DNA from: RGIG3135 sp964477115
GTDB lineage: Bacteria > Actinomycetota > Coriobacteriia > Coriobacteriales > Eggerthellaceae
Reading direction: 5' to 3'
DNA: 46,399 nt
NCBI GenBank assembly: GCA_964477115.1
Contig: CAYZCY010000009.1
Location: 1 to 46,399, forward strand
Part shown: one piece after another, positions 8,187 through 16,719 of the stretch
Position numbering within the stretch: position 1 is the stretch's first letter
Layout: the number at the start of each line of letters is the position of its first letter
Made by a program: the position numbers and the translations under genes
Notes under the pieces: model-generated
Told to the model about the DNA's origin: nothing
The model's database searches: none
The model's input: only the letters and a program-made list of their open reading frames with translations

Positions 8187-9353
8187 TTGGCGAAGCGGCG
8201 GCACGAAACCCTGCCGAGTACTGTTACACTTGCAAGTTCGAAATGCAACATCTTTGAAAGGCTTCTCTTGGGCATCTTCGTTGCCATGGCCATAGGCATT
8301 GCTCTCGGTGCCACCATATTTCCCGCGCGCTTCGGCAACGCGGTGTCCACCCTCACGCTTGCGAGCACCGGCCTGCTCATCTTCTGCATGGGTGCCGACC
8401 TCGGCGCGCGCGACGAACTCATGGGCCAGCTTGCCAACCTGGGCTTCTCGAGCGTCGTGCTGTGCCTGGCACCCGTGGCTTTCTCCATTGTCGTTGTGTA
8501 CGCGCTCACAAACCTGTTCATGAAGGACATCGTGGAGAGGCATACTCGGGAGAGACAGGAGCGCAGCGGGAATACCGGCCAAGCGCTCTACGGTGAGGAC
8601 AGCGCCACCTTCGCTAAGGCATCGAGCAATGCGGTTAGCGCAAACGAGCCAAGCAAAGCGAACGACCCAAACGGCGCGAACGACGGGAGCAACCCAAACA
8701 ACTCCACCAGCGCAAACGACCCGGGCAGCGCAGGCAGCTCCTCCGAGATCACCATGATCATCATCGCCATCGGCTCGCTTGTCTTCGGCGTGGCCTACGG
8801 CCTCTCCCCCTTTGAGTTCGGCCCGGTAGGCGCACTTGTCGAGCACTCCGACTACGTTCTGTATGCGCTCATGTTCTTCGTTGGAATCAGCGTCGGCATG
8901 AGCAAGGGGCTTATCGGCAAGATCCGCGAGTACGGCGTGCGCCTGCTGCTGGTGCCCGCGGGCATCATCGTAGGATCCTTTGTCGCGGGGCTTGTCTTCG
9001 CGCCGATCTGCGGCCTTTCCCTCGGCGAAGGCGCGGCCATCACCTCCGGTATGGGATGGTACAGCCTGGTGGGCGTGGTGCTCGCCGACCTGGCAGGTCC
9101 GCAAGTGGGAAGCATCGCGTTTTTATCGAACCTGCTGCGCGAGCTTGTCTCTTTCCTCATCATTCCCTGGATATCGCGCCATCTGAACTACCCCACCTGC
9201 ATCGCACCCGCAGGCGCAACGAGCGAGGACACCACCCTGCCCATGATCATCCGCTGCACCAACGAGGAAACCGTGGTGCTCGGCGTGATCAACGGCATCG
9301 TGTGCTCAGCTGCCGTGCCTGTTCTGGTTGCCATCTGCTCGCAGTTCATGTAG
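8187..9353 (+). CDS. lysO: LysO-family (DUF340) lysine exporter-like protein
   Basis: A membrane protein of the LysO/YbjE family, whose characterised member exports lysine. The C-terminal half shows the family pattern: a GISVG motif, then EGAAITSGMGWYSL, and a helix with LSNLLRELVSF. The N-terminal helices are separated from this half by a roughly 65-residue hydrophilic stretch, including an Asn/Asp/Ser-rich repeat-like region (about 8628-8745) that is unusual for the family. The start is uncertain: the frame is open from a TTG at 8094, but that leader looks non-coding. TTG at 8187 keeps the amphipathic NIFERLLLG segment, and TTG at 8268 has the better ribosome site (GAAAGG). Substrate is inferred from the family only. 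Confidence 0.75.
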   Translation: MAKRRHETLPSTVTLASSKCNIFERLLLGIFVAMAIGIALGATIFPARFGNAVSTLTLASTGLLIFCMGADLGARDELMGQLANLGFSSVVLCLAPVAFSIVVVYALTNLFMKDIVERHTRERQERSGNTGQALYGEDSATFAKASSNAVSANEPSKANDPNGANDGSNPNNSTSANDPGSAGSSSEITMIIIAIGSLVFGVAYGLSPFEFGPVGALVEHSDYVLYALMFFVGISVGMSKGLIGKIREYGVRLLLVPAGIIVGSFVAGLVFAPICGLSLGEGAAITSGMGWYSLVGVVLADLAGPQVGSIAFLSNLLRELVSFLIIPWISRHLNYPTCIAPAGATSEDTTLPMIIRCTNEETVVLGVINGIVCSAAVPVLVAICSQFM

Positions 9354-9448
9354 AGCGCTGAACCGGGGCGAGCCAATCGCAAAAAAGGCACCGAAAACGT
9401 CACGATGAAAACGGGAGGAAGCATGTTTCGCAGCCACGCGTCCAACCC

Positions 9449-10276
9449 CTACTCGATAATCATGGCGCGAACCACACCCGGCGTATCGTAGTCACGCTTG
9501 CCCGCACCCAGGCCCACGGCCTTGATCACAAAGCGCTCGGGCAGCTTATCACTCGTGCGCGTCGCCGCTACGATAGCCGCACCTGTCGGCGTGACCAGTT
9601 CACCGAAAACATCCAGCATCCGCAGCGCAATACCATGAGCGCTCACGATGTTGACCACCGCAGGAACCGGCACGGGAATGATGCCGTGCTGGCAGCGCAC
9701 CGTGCCCTTGCCCTCTGCAAGCTCGGTAATAACTACCTCATCGACAGCCACATGATCAAGACACACGGCAAAAGCGAGCACATCGGCAATGGAATCCACC
9801 GCGCCCACTTCGTGGAAGTGCACTTCGGACACAGGCTTGCCATGGGCTTTTGCCTCAGCCTCAGCCACAACCTCAAAAATATCGCGGGCGATTCGCTTGG
9901 CATTTTCGGTAGCACAGGAAGCGTCGATGATGGCGCACACGTCAGCCAAATTGCGATGCTCGTGGTGATGTTCATGGTGATGAACGTGATGGTGAGCGTG
10001 ATCGTCATCCAGATGCCCGTAGAGGTAGTCCATGTCGTGGTCATGGTTCTCGTGCGCAGCATCGAGCACCACATCAAAATCGCAGGCATCGAGCCCCGAC
10101 TTCTCCACGCGGCTGATACGGATATCGAAACCCTGCACAGAAAGGCTGCCCAAAACCTCAAGCACAAGCTTCTCACGCTCAGCCTTCTCCTCGGGCGAAC
10201 CCAGGTCGAGAAGAGCCGCAACAGCCATGTCGCCGCTGATGCCCGAGCTGCATTCCAAGTACAAGGTCTTGGTCAT
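9449..10276 (-). CDS. larC: Nickel-pincer cofactor protein LarC, first domain only
   Basis: LarC inserts nickel into the pyridinium-dithiocarboxylate mononucleotide made by LarB and LarE, giving the cofactor of lactate racemase-type enzymes. The 275-residue protein has the family start YLECSSGISGDM, a His/Asp-rich metal-binding loop (near residues 85-110), the motif EVHFHEVGAVDSIAD, and GELVTPTGAAI. It stops right after GAGKRDYDTPGVVRAMI, the point where the LarC1 domain normally runs into LarC2, the CTP-binding part. Only 95 bases separate it from lysO, and no LarC2-like sequence follows in any frame. The start at 10276 has GGAGG eight bases upstream; a longer frame to 10312 is less likely. 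It follows larB by 45 bases. Confidence 0.87.
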   Translation of the reverse strand: MTKTLYLECSSGISGDMAVAALLDLGSPEEKAEREKLVLEVLGSLSVQGFDIRISRVEKSGLDACDFDVVLDAAHENHDHDMDYLYGHLDDDHAHHHVHHHEHHHEHRNLADVCAIIDASCATENAKRIARDIFEVVAEAEAKAHGKPVSEVHFHEVGAVDSIADVLAFAVCLDHVAVDEVVITELAEGKGTVRCQHGIIPVPVPAVVNIVSAHGIALRMLDVFGELVTPTGAAIVAATRTSDKLPERFVIKAVGLGAGKRDYDTPGVVRAMIIE

Positions 10277-10321
10277 ATCCGCATCCTCCGCCAAAAACCG
10301 AAGCCCGCGCAAGCGCGCGAT

Positions 10322-11047
10322 CTAGTCCAAATGATTGATCAAGCTGGCCTGATACGCAGCGCCGAAGCCGTTATCGATGTTGACCACCGACACGCCGCTC
10401 GCACAGGAATTAAGCATGGCGAGCAAAGCCGTCACGCCGCCGAACGAAGCGCCATAACCCACGCTGGTAGGCACCGCGATAACCGGGCATGACACCAAGC
10501 CGCCAATAACGCTCGGCAGCGCGCCCTCCATGCCGGCAACCGCCACAATAACGCGCGCACTCGCCAACACGTCGCCGTACGCCAGCAGACGGTGAACACC
10601 CGCCACGCCCACATCATAGAGACGCTCGACCCGATTACCCAAAAACTCCGCGGTAAGAGCCGACTCCTCAGCAACGGAAATATCACTCGTGCCGGCGGCG
10701 GCGATGACCACCAGGCCCTTGCCATCAACTTCAGGCATGCCGCCGATAATGCCCAAACCAGCCTGAGCATGATACTCGAAATCCGCTCGGGGAAAAGCAT
10801 CGCATTCGCCCTCGATAAGAGAAAGCGGATCGCTCCACAAGGACTCAACCGTGTGAGCCTTATCCGCGTCGAGACGTGTGATGAGCACGCGCTTCTGCCC
10901 GGCCTCCATTAGCGCGCGAGCAATGCCGACGATCTGGCCAGCCGTCTTACCAGCCCCGTAAATCACCTCGGCAACGCCCTGGCGTTCAGCACGCGACGTG
11001 TCAGCCTTCGCGTACCCCAAGTCGGAAAAACCGCAAGAGCCCACCAT
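10322..11047 (-). CDS. larB: LarB, pyridinium-3,5-biscarboxylate mononucleotide synthase
   Basis: LarB carboxylates and hydrolyses nicotinic acid adenine dinucleotide in the first step of nickel-pincer cofactor synthesis. The 241-residue protein has the N-terminal DLGYAKADTSRAERQGVAEV signature and a PurE-like C-terminal half containing AAGTSDISVAEE, VAGMEGALPSVIGGL and PTSVGYGASFGG. It is close to full length for the family. It lies 22 bases after gatA and upstream of larC, so it is read from the gatC-gatA transcript. LarA, the usual enzyme using this cofactor, is not in the window. Confidence 0.93.
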   Translation of the reverse strand: MVGSCGFSDLGYAKADTSRAERQGVAEVIYGAGKTAGQIVGIARALMEAGQKRVLITRLDADKAHTVESLWSDPLSLIEGECDAFPRADFEYHAQAGLGIIGGMPEVDGKGLVVIAAAGTSDISVAEESALTAEFLGNRVERLYDVGVAGVHRLLAYGDVLASARVIVAVAGMEGALPSVIGGLVSCPVIAVPTSVGYGASFGGVTALLAMLNSCASGVSVVNIDNGFGAAYQASLINHLD

Positions 11048-11069
11048 TCCCCCTTTGTTCGAAATTAGC

Positions 11070-12593
11070 TCAAGACTTTAACACAGCACACGGCTGCAAG
11101 GGTGCGACGCCAGCCGCCCCATACACGCGCTCCAAAGCCGCCGCAGCGCGCAGCATGTTCTCATCCCGCATAGCCGGCGCGATCACCTGCACGCCCACGG
11201 GCAATCCGGAATCCCGTCCCAAACCCACAGGCACGCTCATCGCCGCATTCCCCGCAATATTGACCGAAACGGTGAACATATCCGACAAGTGCATTTCATG
11301 CGGATCGCTCACTTCGCCAAACTTAAACGCCGCGCTTGGCGTCACCGGCGCCACAATGGCATCCACCCGCTCAAACGCCCGCGCATAATCCAGCTTCACC
11401 AAATCGCGCGCCTTCAAAGCAGCCCGGTAATAGCGCTCACCTTCCTCAGAGTGGAGAAGGTAAGCGCCCAGCAAGATGCGGCGCTTTGCCTCAGATCCGA
11501 AGTCGGGTTGCGCTGCGTTTCGCTGCGCCGCGCCCTGCCCTACCGCGCCTTGCTCTATCACGCCCTGCCCCGTCGCATTCTGCCGCGTCGCACCTTCCTG
11601 AGCGCGGCAATGCCCGAAACGCTCCGCGTCAAAGTGCGCCAAGTTGGCGAAAGCAGCACGCGGGCCTATCACGTAGTAAGCGCTCATGGCATCGTCGGCA
11701 TGGGGCAAATCGATCTCCACCAGCTGCGCTCCCATATTTCGCAAATTATCAATCGCCCCGAGCACCGCCGCGCGCACCTCGGGATGCAAACCGGGCGCTT
11801 CCAAAAACGAGGGGACAAAACCCACGCGCATGCCCGCAACCCCCTGCAAAAGCCCTCTCGTGTAATCGATCGAACCGTCGGCTATCACGTTCATGACCAA
11901 GGCGGCATCCTCAACCGATCGAGTTATAGGACCCACCTGATCAACGGAATCTACGAAAGCCGCCACACCGCGGCTCGAAACCAAACCGTAGCTTGGCTTC
12001 ACCGCCACAACGCCGCAGAAAGAGCCCGGCTGGCGGATAGACCCGCCCGCATCAGATCCCAGAGCCACCGCAGCCAAACCCGCGGCAACCGCCGCCGCAC
12101 TGCCGCCCGAGGAGCCGCCGGGCACGCGGGAGAGATCCCAAGGATTGCGGGTCTTTCCAAAGGCAGAAGTCTCGGTGGAGCTGCCGAAGGCAAATTCATC
12201 CAGATTGAGCTTACCGAGTGGCACGGCCCCAGCTTCCAACATGCGCGCCACGCAGTCAGCCGTGAACGGAGACTCATATCCATCCAGCATGCGGGAAGCG
12301 CAGCTTGTACGCGTACCGCACATATGCAGGTTATCCTTGAAGGCAACCGGCACGCCCGCAAGCGGACCAAGCGCATCCGCCTCGCCTCGCGCAACACACG
12401 CGTCAACGCGCTTGGCCGCTTCAATAGCGGCATCGGGGGTAAGTTCGATGAAAGCGCCTACACTCGAGTTCAGGTCATCTATGCGCTCAAGCGATGCGCG
12501 GGCAATCTCAAACGCGCTGAACTCGCGCGCAAGCAGACCCTGGCGAATCTGCGAAGCCGTCATAGCGGCGAAAGCGCGCGCTTGCCTACTCAT
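11070..12593 (-). CDS. gatA: GatA-type amidotransferase subunit A
   Basis: Glutaminase subunit of the Asp-tRNA(Asn)/Glu-tRNA(Gln) amidotransferase. The amidase signature is intact: the catalytic Lys is in GVPVAFKDN, the glycine-rich GGSSGGSAAAVAAGL carries one catalytic Ser, and GSDAGGSIRQP supplies the nucleophilic Ser. The ATG at 12593 overlaps the gatC stop by eight bases (ATGAGTAG), so the longer frame to 12659 is rejected; this gives 507 residues. Residues 334-363 are a run of six five-residue units rich in Gln, Ala and Gly, absent from ordinary GatA. gatB is not nearby. An alternative is a non-tRNA amidase of the same superfamily, but the gatC partner favours GatA. Confidence 0.88.
   Translation of the reverse strand: MSRQARAFAAMTASQIRQGLLAREFSAFEIARASLERIDDLNSSVGAFIELTPDAAIEAAKRVDACVARGEADALGPLAGVPVAFKDNLHMCGTRTSCASRMLDGYESPFTADCVARMLEAGAVPLGKLNLDEFAFGSSTETSAFGKTRNPWDLSRVPGGSSGGSAAAVAAGLAAVALGSDAGGSIRQPGSFCGVVAVKPSYGLVSSRGVAAFVDSVDQVGPITRSVEDAALVMNVIADGSIDYTRGLLQGVAGMRVGFVPSFLEAPGLHPEVRAAVLGAIDNLRNMGAQLVEIDLPHADDAMSAYYVIGPRAAFANLAHFDAERFGHCRAQEGATRQNATGQGVIEQGAVGQGAAQRNAAQPDFGSEAKRRILLGAYLLHSEEGERYYRAALKARDLVKLDYARAFERVDAIVAPVTPSAAFKFGEVSDPHEMHLSDMFTVSVNIAGNAAMSVPVGLGRDSGLPVGVQVIAPAMRDENMLRAAAALERVYGAAGVAPLQPCAVLKS
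11434..11444 (-). repeat. Dispersed word GAAGGTRAGCG, copy 4
   Basis: Exact copy inside gatA, in frame as E-G-E-R. It faces copy 5 eleven bases away, so the pair can form a hairpin with 11-to-12-base arms. Confidence 0.6.
11456..11466 (+). repeat. Dispersed word GAAGGTRAGCG, copy 5
   Basis: Exact copy on the strand opposite to gatA coding, so it does not encode E-G-K-R here. It pairs as an inverted repeat with copy 4. Confidence 0.6.
11505..11594 (-). repeat. Coding 15-base tandem repeat in gatA
   Basis: Six degenerate 15-base units encode GATRQ, NATGQ, GVIEQ, GAVGQ, GAAQR and NAAQP (GatA residues 334-363). The period is exact and the units share Gln at or near the last position. It is an in-frame minisatellite between two conserved GatA segments. 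Confidence 0.75.
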
Positions 12594-12780
12594 GAAGATC
12601 ACGCTCACCTTCGCAAGGCAAGTCCTCCGAATAAGCCGCAAGAGAGTCAAGCCCGTCAATGAGGCCGTTGAGCTCAGTCGTCATGACAGCGAGATCTGAA
12701 CGCGCAAGCTCAATGCCCGCACTGCGGGCTAGGGCAAGCACATCCTGCTCGCTTAGATATCGATCCGCGCACCGGGTCAT
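12586..12780 (-). CDS. gatC: GatC-like subunit, C-terminally short
   Basis: A 64-residue protein matching the first two-thirds of GatC, the small scaffold subunit that wraps around GatA and contacts GatB. Residues 8-50 follow the family pattern (an LSEQDVLALARSAGIEL helix, then a second amphipathic helix). The conserved tail of normal 95-residue GatC, which contains a VLRED-type motif and a terminal VP-containing strand, is missing; the protein stops at GERDLHE. The start at 12780 has GAGGGGG upstream and is preferred to 12798. Its 3' end contains a copy of the dispersed 11-base word. First gene of the gatC-gatA-larB-larC transcript. Confidence 0.75.
   Translation of the reverse strand: MTRCADRYLSEQDVLALARSAGIELARSDLAVMTTELNGLIDGLDSLAAYSEDLPCEGERDLHE
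12602..12612 (-). repeat. Dispersed word GAAGGTRAGCG, copy 6
   Basis: Exact copy at the extreme 3' end of gatC, in frame as E-G-E-R, seven codons before the end of the gene including the stop. Confidence 0.6.
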
Positions 12781-12937
12781 GCGGCCCCCTCTCTTCAAAC
12801 ACGGGGAATCATACCACTACCCCGCCGACCCGATTGCACACGAGGCTCCTTACGCTGAAGGCGAGCTTTGTGCAAAGGCGAATGCCAAAGGGGTGCGCTA
12901 TGATAGACGCGAGATCAAACGAGAAGGACGTCTGAGC

Positions 12938-14683
12938 ATGTGGAAGTACCTCAAGCCATATCTCCCCTTCGCCGCACTGTCGGTGTTGTTCATGCTGGGC
13001 GACGCCGGTGCTGACCTGATCCAACCCATGCTGATGGCAAGCATCGTCGACGAGGGAATCCTATCCGCCGAAGGCGGGCTTGAGCGTGTGCTGCAAATCG
13101 GCGGCGCCATGGCCCTCGTTGCCGTAGGCGGTGGCGTAGCGGGCTCACTCTGCAACCTGTTCGCTCAGCTTGCCACCCAGAAAACGGGCAATCGTATTCG
13201 CCAGGCCTGCTTCGAACGCGTGATGAGCCTGTCGTTTGCGCAGGTGGAGCGTTTGGGCACGGGCACGATCATCACGCGCCTCACAAACGACATCTCCCAG
13301 ATCCAAGCACTGCTGGCTATGCTCATGCGCATGATGGTTCGCATGCTGCTGTTTGTCGTCGGCTCAATCACGCTTCTATTTGCGCTTGACGTGCGTTTCG
13401 GGTATATCGCGCTCATTGCCTGCCCGCTGATGGCAGGCATCATCGCCCTCTGTATGCGCAAGGCAAACCCCCTCTTCATCAAACTGCAAACGCGCATCGA
13501 CATCATCAACGCCATCATGCAGGAAGACATAGCGGGGCTTCGCACCATTAAAGCCTACGTCCGCGAGTCCTTCGAGAAGCTTCGCTTCGGGCACGCCAAC
13601 GACGAGCTCGTCAGAACCCAGCTATCCACCTTGATTATCTTCGCCTTCATGAACCCCCTGGTGAGCTCGGTTGCCTACATCGCCATCGCATGCATGCTCG
13701 CCGCAGGACAGCACGACGTCGCCATCGGAGCAACCACTCCCGGAAACGTCATGGCCGCGCTTTCCTACGCCCTGTTGCTGCTCCAGGGCACAACCATGAT
13801 CGTTCTGCTCTCGCAAAACATCTCGCGCGGTTTGGTTTCGTGGAGGCGCATTAAGGAGCTGCTGGCCATCAAGCCCGACCAGGTGAGCGGCACGGTTACG
13901 CACGGCTGCGAAGAAGCGCATGCCGTAGAGCTCAGAAACGTCACTTTCTCCTACCCCGATGCAGCCCATCCCGCCCTGCAAAACGTGAGCCTTGTGGTGA
14001 ACCGTGGTGAAACCATAGCCATCATGGGGGCCACGGGCTGTGGTAAGACGACGCTCGTGAGCCTCATTCCACGTTTCTACGACGCAAGCGAAGGTGAGGT
14101 TTTGGTGGAAGGCGTCAAGGTGCGCGATTGGGACAGCACGGCCCTGCGCGATCGAGTTGCCTTCGCTCTCCAGAAGTCAGAGCTCTTCAGCGTGAATGTT
14201 CACGACAACATTGCCTGGAGCCAACCCAAAGCTAGGCGTGATCAGGTGGAGGAAGCGGCGCGCACGGCCCAGGCTTTCGACTTCGTAAGCGATCTCGAAT
14301 TCGGTTTCGACACCCAGGTGGCCGAGCGCGGCATGAGCCTCTCGGGCGGCCAGCGGCAACGCATCGCCCTTGCACGCATGGTGCTCTCAGAAGCCGACAT
14401 CGTCATCCTCGACGACGCCACGAGCGCACTTGACCTGCATACCGAGACTCAGTTGCACGAAGCGCTGAATGCCGCCAAACCTAGTGCCACCAAGATCATC
14501 GTGACTCAGCGAATCGCCACAGCCCTGCTGGCCGACCGCATCGTGATGATGGAAGCAGGCAGCATCGTTGACGAAGGCACGCACCTTGAGCTGCTCGAGC
14601 GCTGCGAGCTGTACCGCACCGTATACGACTCCCAGATGGGAGAATACGAAGATCAGGCAAAAGGCGGTGGAGGTCGTGGCTAA
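12938..14683 (+). CDS. Heterodimeric ABC exporter subunit with degenerate ATP site
   Basis: First half of a two-gene ABC exporter of the BmrCD/LmrCD/TM287-288 type. The protein has about 581 residues: a six-helix membrane domain followed by an ATPase domain with Walker A GATGCGKTT and a canonical LSGGQ signature. Walker B ends ILDDATSALD, with Asp in place of the catalytic Glu, and the H-loop reads TQR, with Gln in place of His. Those substitutions mark the non-hydrolysing site of such heterodimers. The ATG at 12938 is preceded by GAAGGA; the frame is open further upstream, but that stretch overlaps gatC on the other strand and is not membrane-like. Substrate is unknown. Confidence 0.9.
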   Translation: MWKYLKPYLPFAALSVLFMLGDAGADLIQPMLMASIVDEGILSAEGGLERVLQIGGAMALVAVGGGVAGSLCNLFAQLATQKTGNRIRQACFERVMSLSFAQVERLGTGTIITRLTNDISQIQALLAMLMRMMVRMLLFVVGSITLLFALDVRFGYIALIACPLMAGIIALCMRKANPLFIKLQTRIDIINAIMQEDIAGLRTIKAYVRESFEKLRFGHANDELVRTQLSTLIIFAFMNPLVSSVAYIAIACMLAAGQHDVAIGATTPGNVMAALSYALLLLQGTTMIVLLSQNISRGLVSWRRIKELLAIKPDQVSGTVTHGCEEAHAVELRNVTFSYPDAAHPALQNVSLVVNRGETIAIMGATGCGKTTLVSLIPRFYDASEGEVLVEGVKVRDWDSTALRDRVAFALQKSELFSVNVHDNIAWSQPKARRDQVEEAARTAQAFDFVSDLEFGFDTQVAERGMSLSGGQRQRIALARMVLSEADIVILDDATSALDLHTETQLHEALNAAKPSATKIIVTQRIATALLADRIVMMEAGSIVDEGTHLELLERCELYRTVYDSQMGEYEDQAKGGGGRG

Positions 14684-16607
14684 AGCTCAACGCGAAGTAG
14701 TCGATCAGTACATGCCCAATGCCTCGCGCAGACGCTACGCATCACTGCAGGCCGAATACGCAGACGACGTCATGGGCACGGCAAAGCGCATCTTCTCCTA
14801 CTTCAAAAACGAAATGAAGCTCGTAGCCGGCCTGGCAGCGGTCATCTTACTTGGAACCCTTGCCGGCGTATGCGCCCCCGCCATCCAAAGCCGGGTGATT
14901 GACATCATCGCCGGGGAGGCTACGGGCGATTTCGCAATCACGCTCGGGCTCATGATAGCTGCCTACCTGATAGGCAGCTGCGGGCAGTTCGTGCAGGGGC
15001 TTCTGTGCGCGAAGATGAGCACACGCATCGTCAAGCGCATCCGCGGTCAGCTCTTCGATCACGTGATAGACCTGCCCATCTCCTATCACGATCGCCACCC
15101 GCACGGCGACACCATGAGCCGCATGACCAACGACGTGGACAACATCTCGACCACCATATCCCAGGCGCTTCCCACGCTTATCGCAGGCGTGCTCACCATA
15201 ACGGGAACCACCATTGCCATGCTTCTTCTCTGCTGGCAGCTCGCACTGCTCACCTGCCTCACCATAGGCCTCACCATTGCCGCGACCCGCTTCCTCAGCG
15301 CGCGCGTTCGAAAATACTCACGAGCACAGCAGGCTTCCCTCGGCGAAGTGAGCGGCATGGTGAAGGAAATGGTAACCGGCTTTCGCACCGTAGTGGCAAG
15401 CAATCGCCAGCAACGGGCCGTAAGCGATTTCTGCGAAGCCACCGACAAGCTCACCGCAGCGGGCATCCGCACCAACGCCTTCAGCGGGATCATGGGACCC
15501 GTATCGTCTTCCATCAGCAACGTCGGATACGCCATAGTGGCCGTGTTCGGAGGACTGCTCGCCCTGCGAGGAATGATCACCATCGGCGTGATTTCGGCGT
15601 TCATCGTGTACATGCGCCAGTTCAGCCGCCCGGTAAACGAGATCGCCCAGCTGTACTGCCAGCTGCAAACGGCCATCGCCGGCGCCGAGCGCGTCTTCGC
15701 TGTCATCGACGAAGCGGGCGAAGCAGCAGACGAGGTCAGCAAAGAGAAGGCGTGCGCGGGCTCAGAGGGCGCGGGCGCGGGCATCAACCGATCGCCCGTC
15801 ACGGCCTTTGCTGCGAAAGAGGCGCCCGCGAACACGCAAGCCACGAAAACGACGCCCGCGGAGATGGCGCCCACCATCGAGTTCGAAAACGTCACCTTCT
15901 CCTACGATGGGGGAAAGCCCGTCCTGTCAGATTTCAGCTTCACGGTACCGGCGGGTAAGAAGGTTGCGCTCGTGGGCGCTACGGGCAGCGGCAAGACCAC
16001 CATAGCCAACTTGGTACTGCGCTTCTACGATGTCGACAGCGGACGCATCCTTCTTGGCGGGCACGACATTCGAGGCATCACGCGCAAAGAGCTACGCCAG
16101 CGCATCGCCATCGTCTTGCAGGACACCACGCTGTTTGGCGGCACCATCCGGGATAACCTGCTGTACGCCAACGAAAACGCCACCGAAGAGCAGCTTCGGG
16201 AAGCGGCTCGCGCAAGCTGCTGCCTTCGCATGATCGAGCGTTTGCCCGAAGGCTTCGACACGCACATCGGGGGAAGTGGCGGCATGAGCCTATCGCACGG
16301 TCAGCAGCAACTGCTCTCCATCGCGCGAGCCTTCCTGTCCAACCCCGACGTGCTGATACTCGACGAGGCCACTTCCAACGTTGACACGCGCACGGAACAA
16401 GCCGTACAAAAAGCCATGCTCCACCTGATGAAGGACAGGACGAGCATCGTGATCGCGCACCGACTCTCAACCATACGAGATGCCGACACCATCGTGGTAC
16501 TCGACCACGGTCGCATCGTTGAGCAGGGAACCCACGAGGAGCTGCTCGAGATCGGCGGACGCTACCACGAGCTCTACATGACGCAGTTCGCTGGCTTCGC
16601 CACCTAA
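14676..16607 (+). CDS. Heterodimeric ABC exporter subunit with catalytic ATP site
   Basis: Second half of the exporter. The 643-residue protein has an N-terminal extension of about 30 residues, six membrane helices, an Ala/Gly/Thr-rich linker (near residues 350-395) and an ATPase domain. Walker A is GATGSGKTT, Walker B VLILDEATSNVD keeps the Glu, and the H-loop has AHR. The signature is LSHGQ rather than LSGGQ. This is complementary to the first subunit: its altered signature falls in the degenerate site, and its intact Walker/H-loop residues pair with the partner's normal LSGGQ. The GTG at 14676 overlaps the previous stop (GTGGCTAA), indicating coupled translation. Confidence 0.9.
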   Translation: MAKAQREVVDQYMPNASRRRYASLQAEYADDVMGTAKRIFSYFKNEMKLVAGLAAVILLGTLAGVCAPAIQSRVIDIIAGEATGDFAITLGLMIAAYLIGSCGQFVQGLLCAKMSTRIVKRIRGQLFDHVIDLPISYHDRHPHGDTMSRMTNDVDNISTTISQALPTLIAGVLTITGTTIAMLLLCWQLALLTCLTIGLTIAATRFLSARVRKYSRAQQASLGEVSGMVKEMVTGFRTVVASNRQQRAVSDFCEATDKLTAAGIRTNAFSGIMGPVSSSISNVGYAIVAVFGGLLALRGMITIGVISAFIVYMRQFSRPVNEIAQLYCQLQTAIAGAERVFAVIDEAGEAADEVSKEKACAGSEGAGAGINRSPVTAFAAKEAPANTQATKTTPAEMAPTIEFENVTFSYDGGKPVLSDFSFTVPAGKKVALVGATGSGKTTIANLVLRFYDVDSGRILLGGHDIRGITRKELRQRIAIVLQDTTLFGGTIRDNLLYANENATEEQLREAARASCCLRMIERLPEGFDTHIGGSGGMSLSHGQQQLLSIARAFLSNPDVLILDEATSNVDTRTEQAVQKAMLHLMKDRTSIVIAHRLSTIRDADTIVVLDHGRIVEQGTHEELLEIGGRYHELYMTQFAGFAT

Positions 16608-16623
16608 AAGCCAAAGCTTCGCC

Positions 16624-16719
16624 TCAGGCCAAACCCCTCGCACGGCATTGACAGCCCGGCACCCAGCCAAAGCCCCGACTCCTAATCGGAAGCCTCGCTT
16701 CAGGCCAAGCCTCTCGCGC
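16624..16719 (-). repeat. Near-duplicate of the larE 3' end
   Basis: The last codons of larE (GCGAGAGGCTTGGCCTGA) recur 75 bases downstream as GCGAGGGGTTTGGCCTGA. Both copies read ARGLA-stop, though in different frames relative to larE. They fill the convergent gap between larE and the ABC exporter. Confidence 0.4.
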
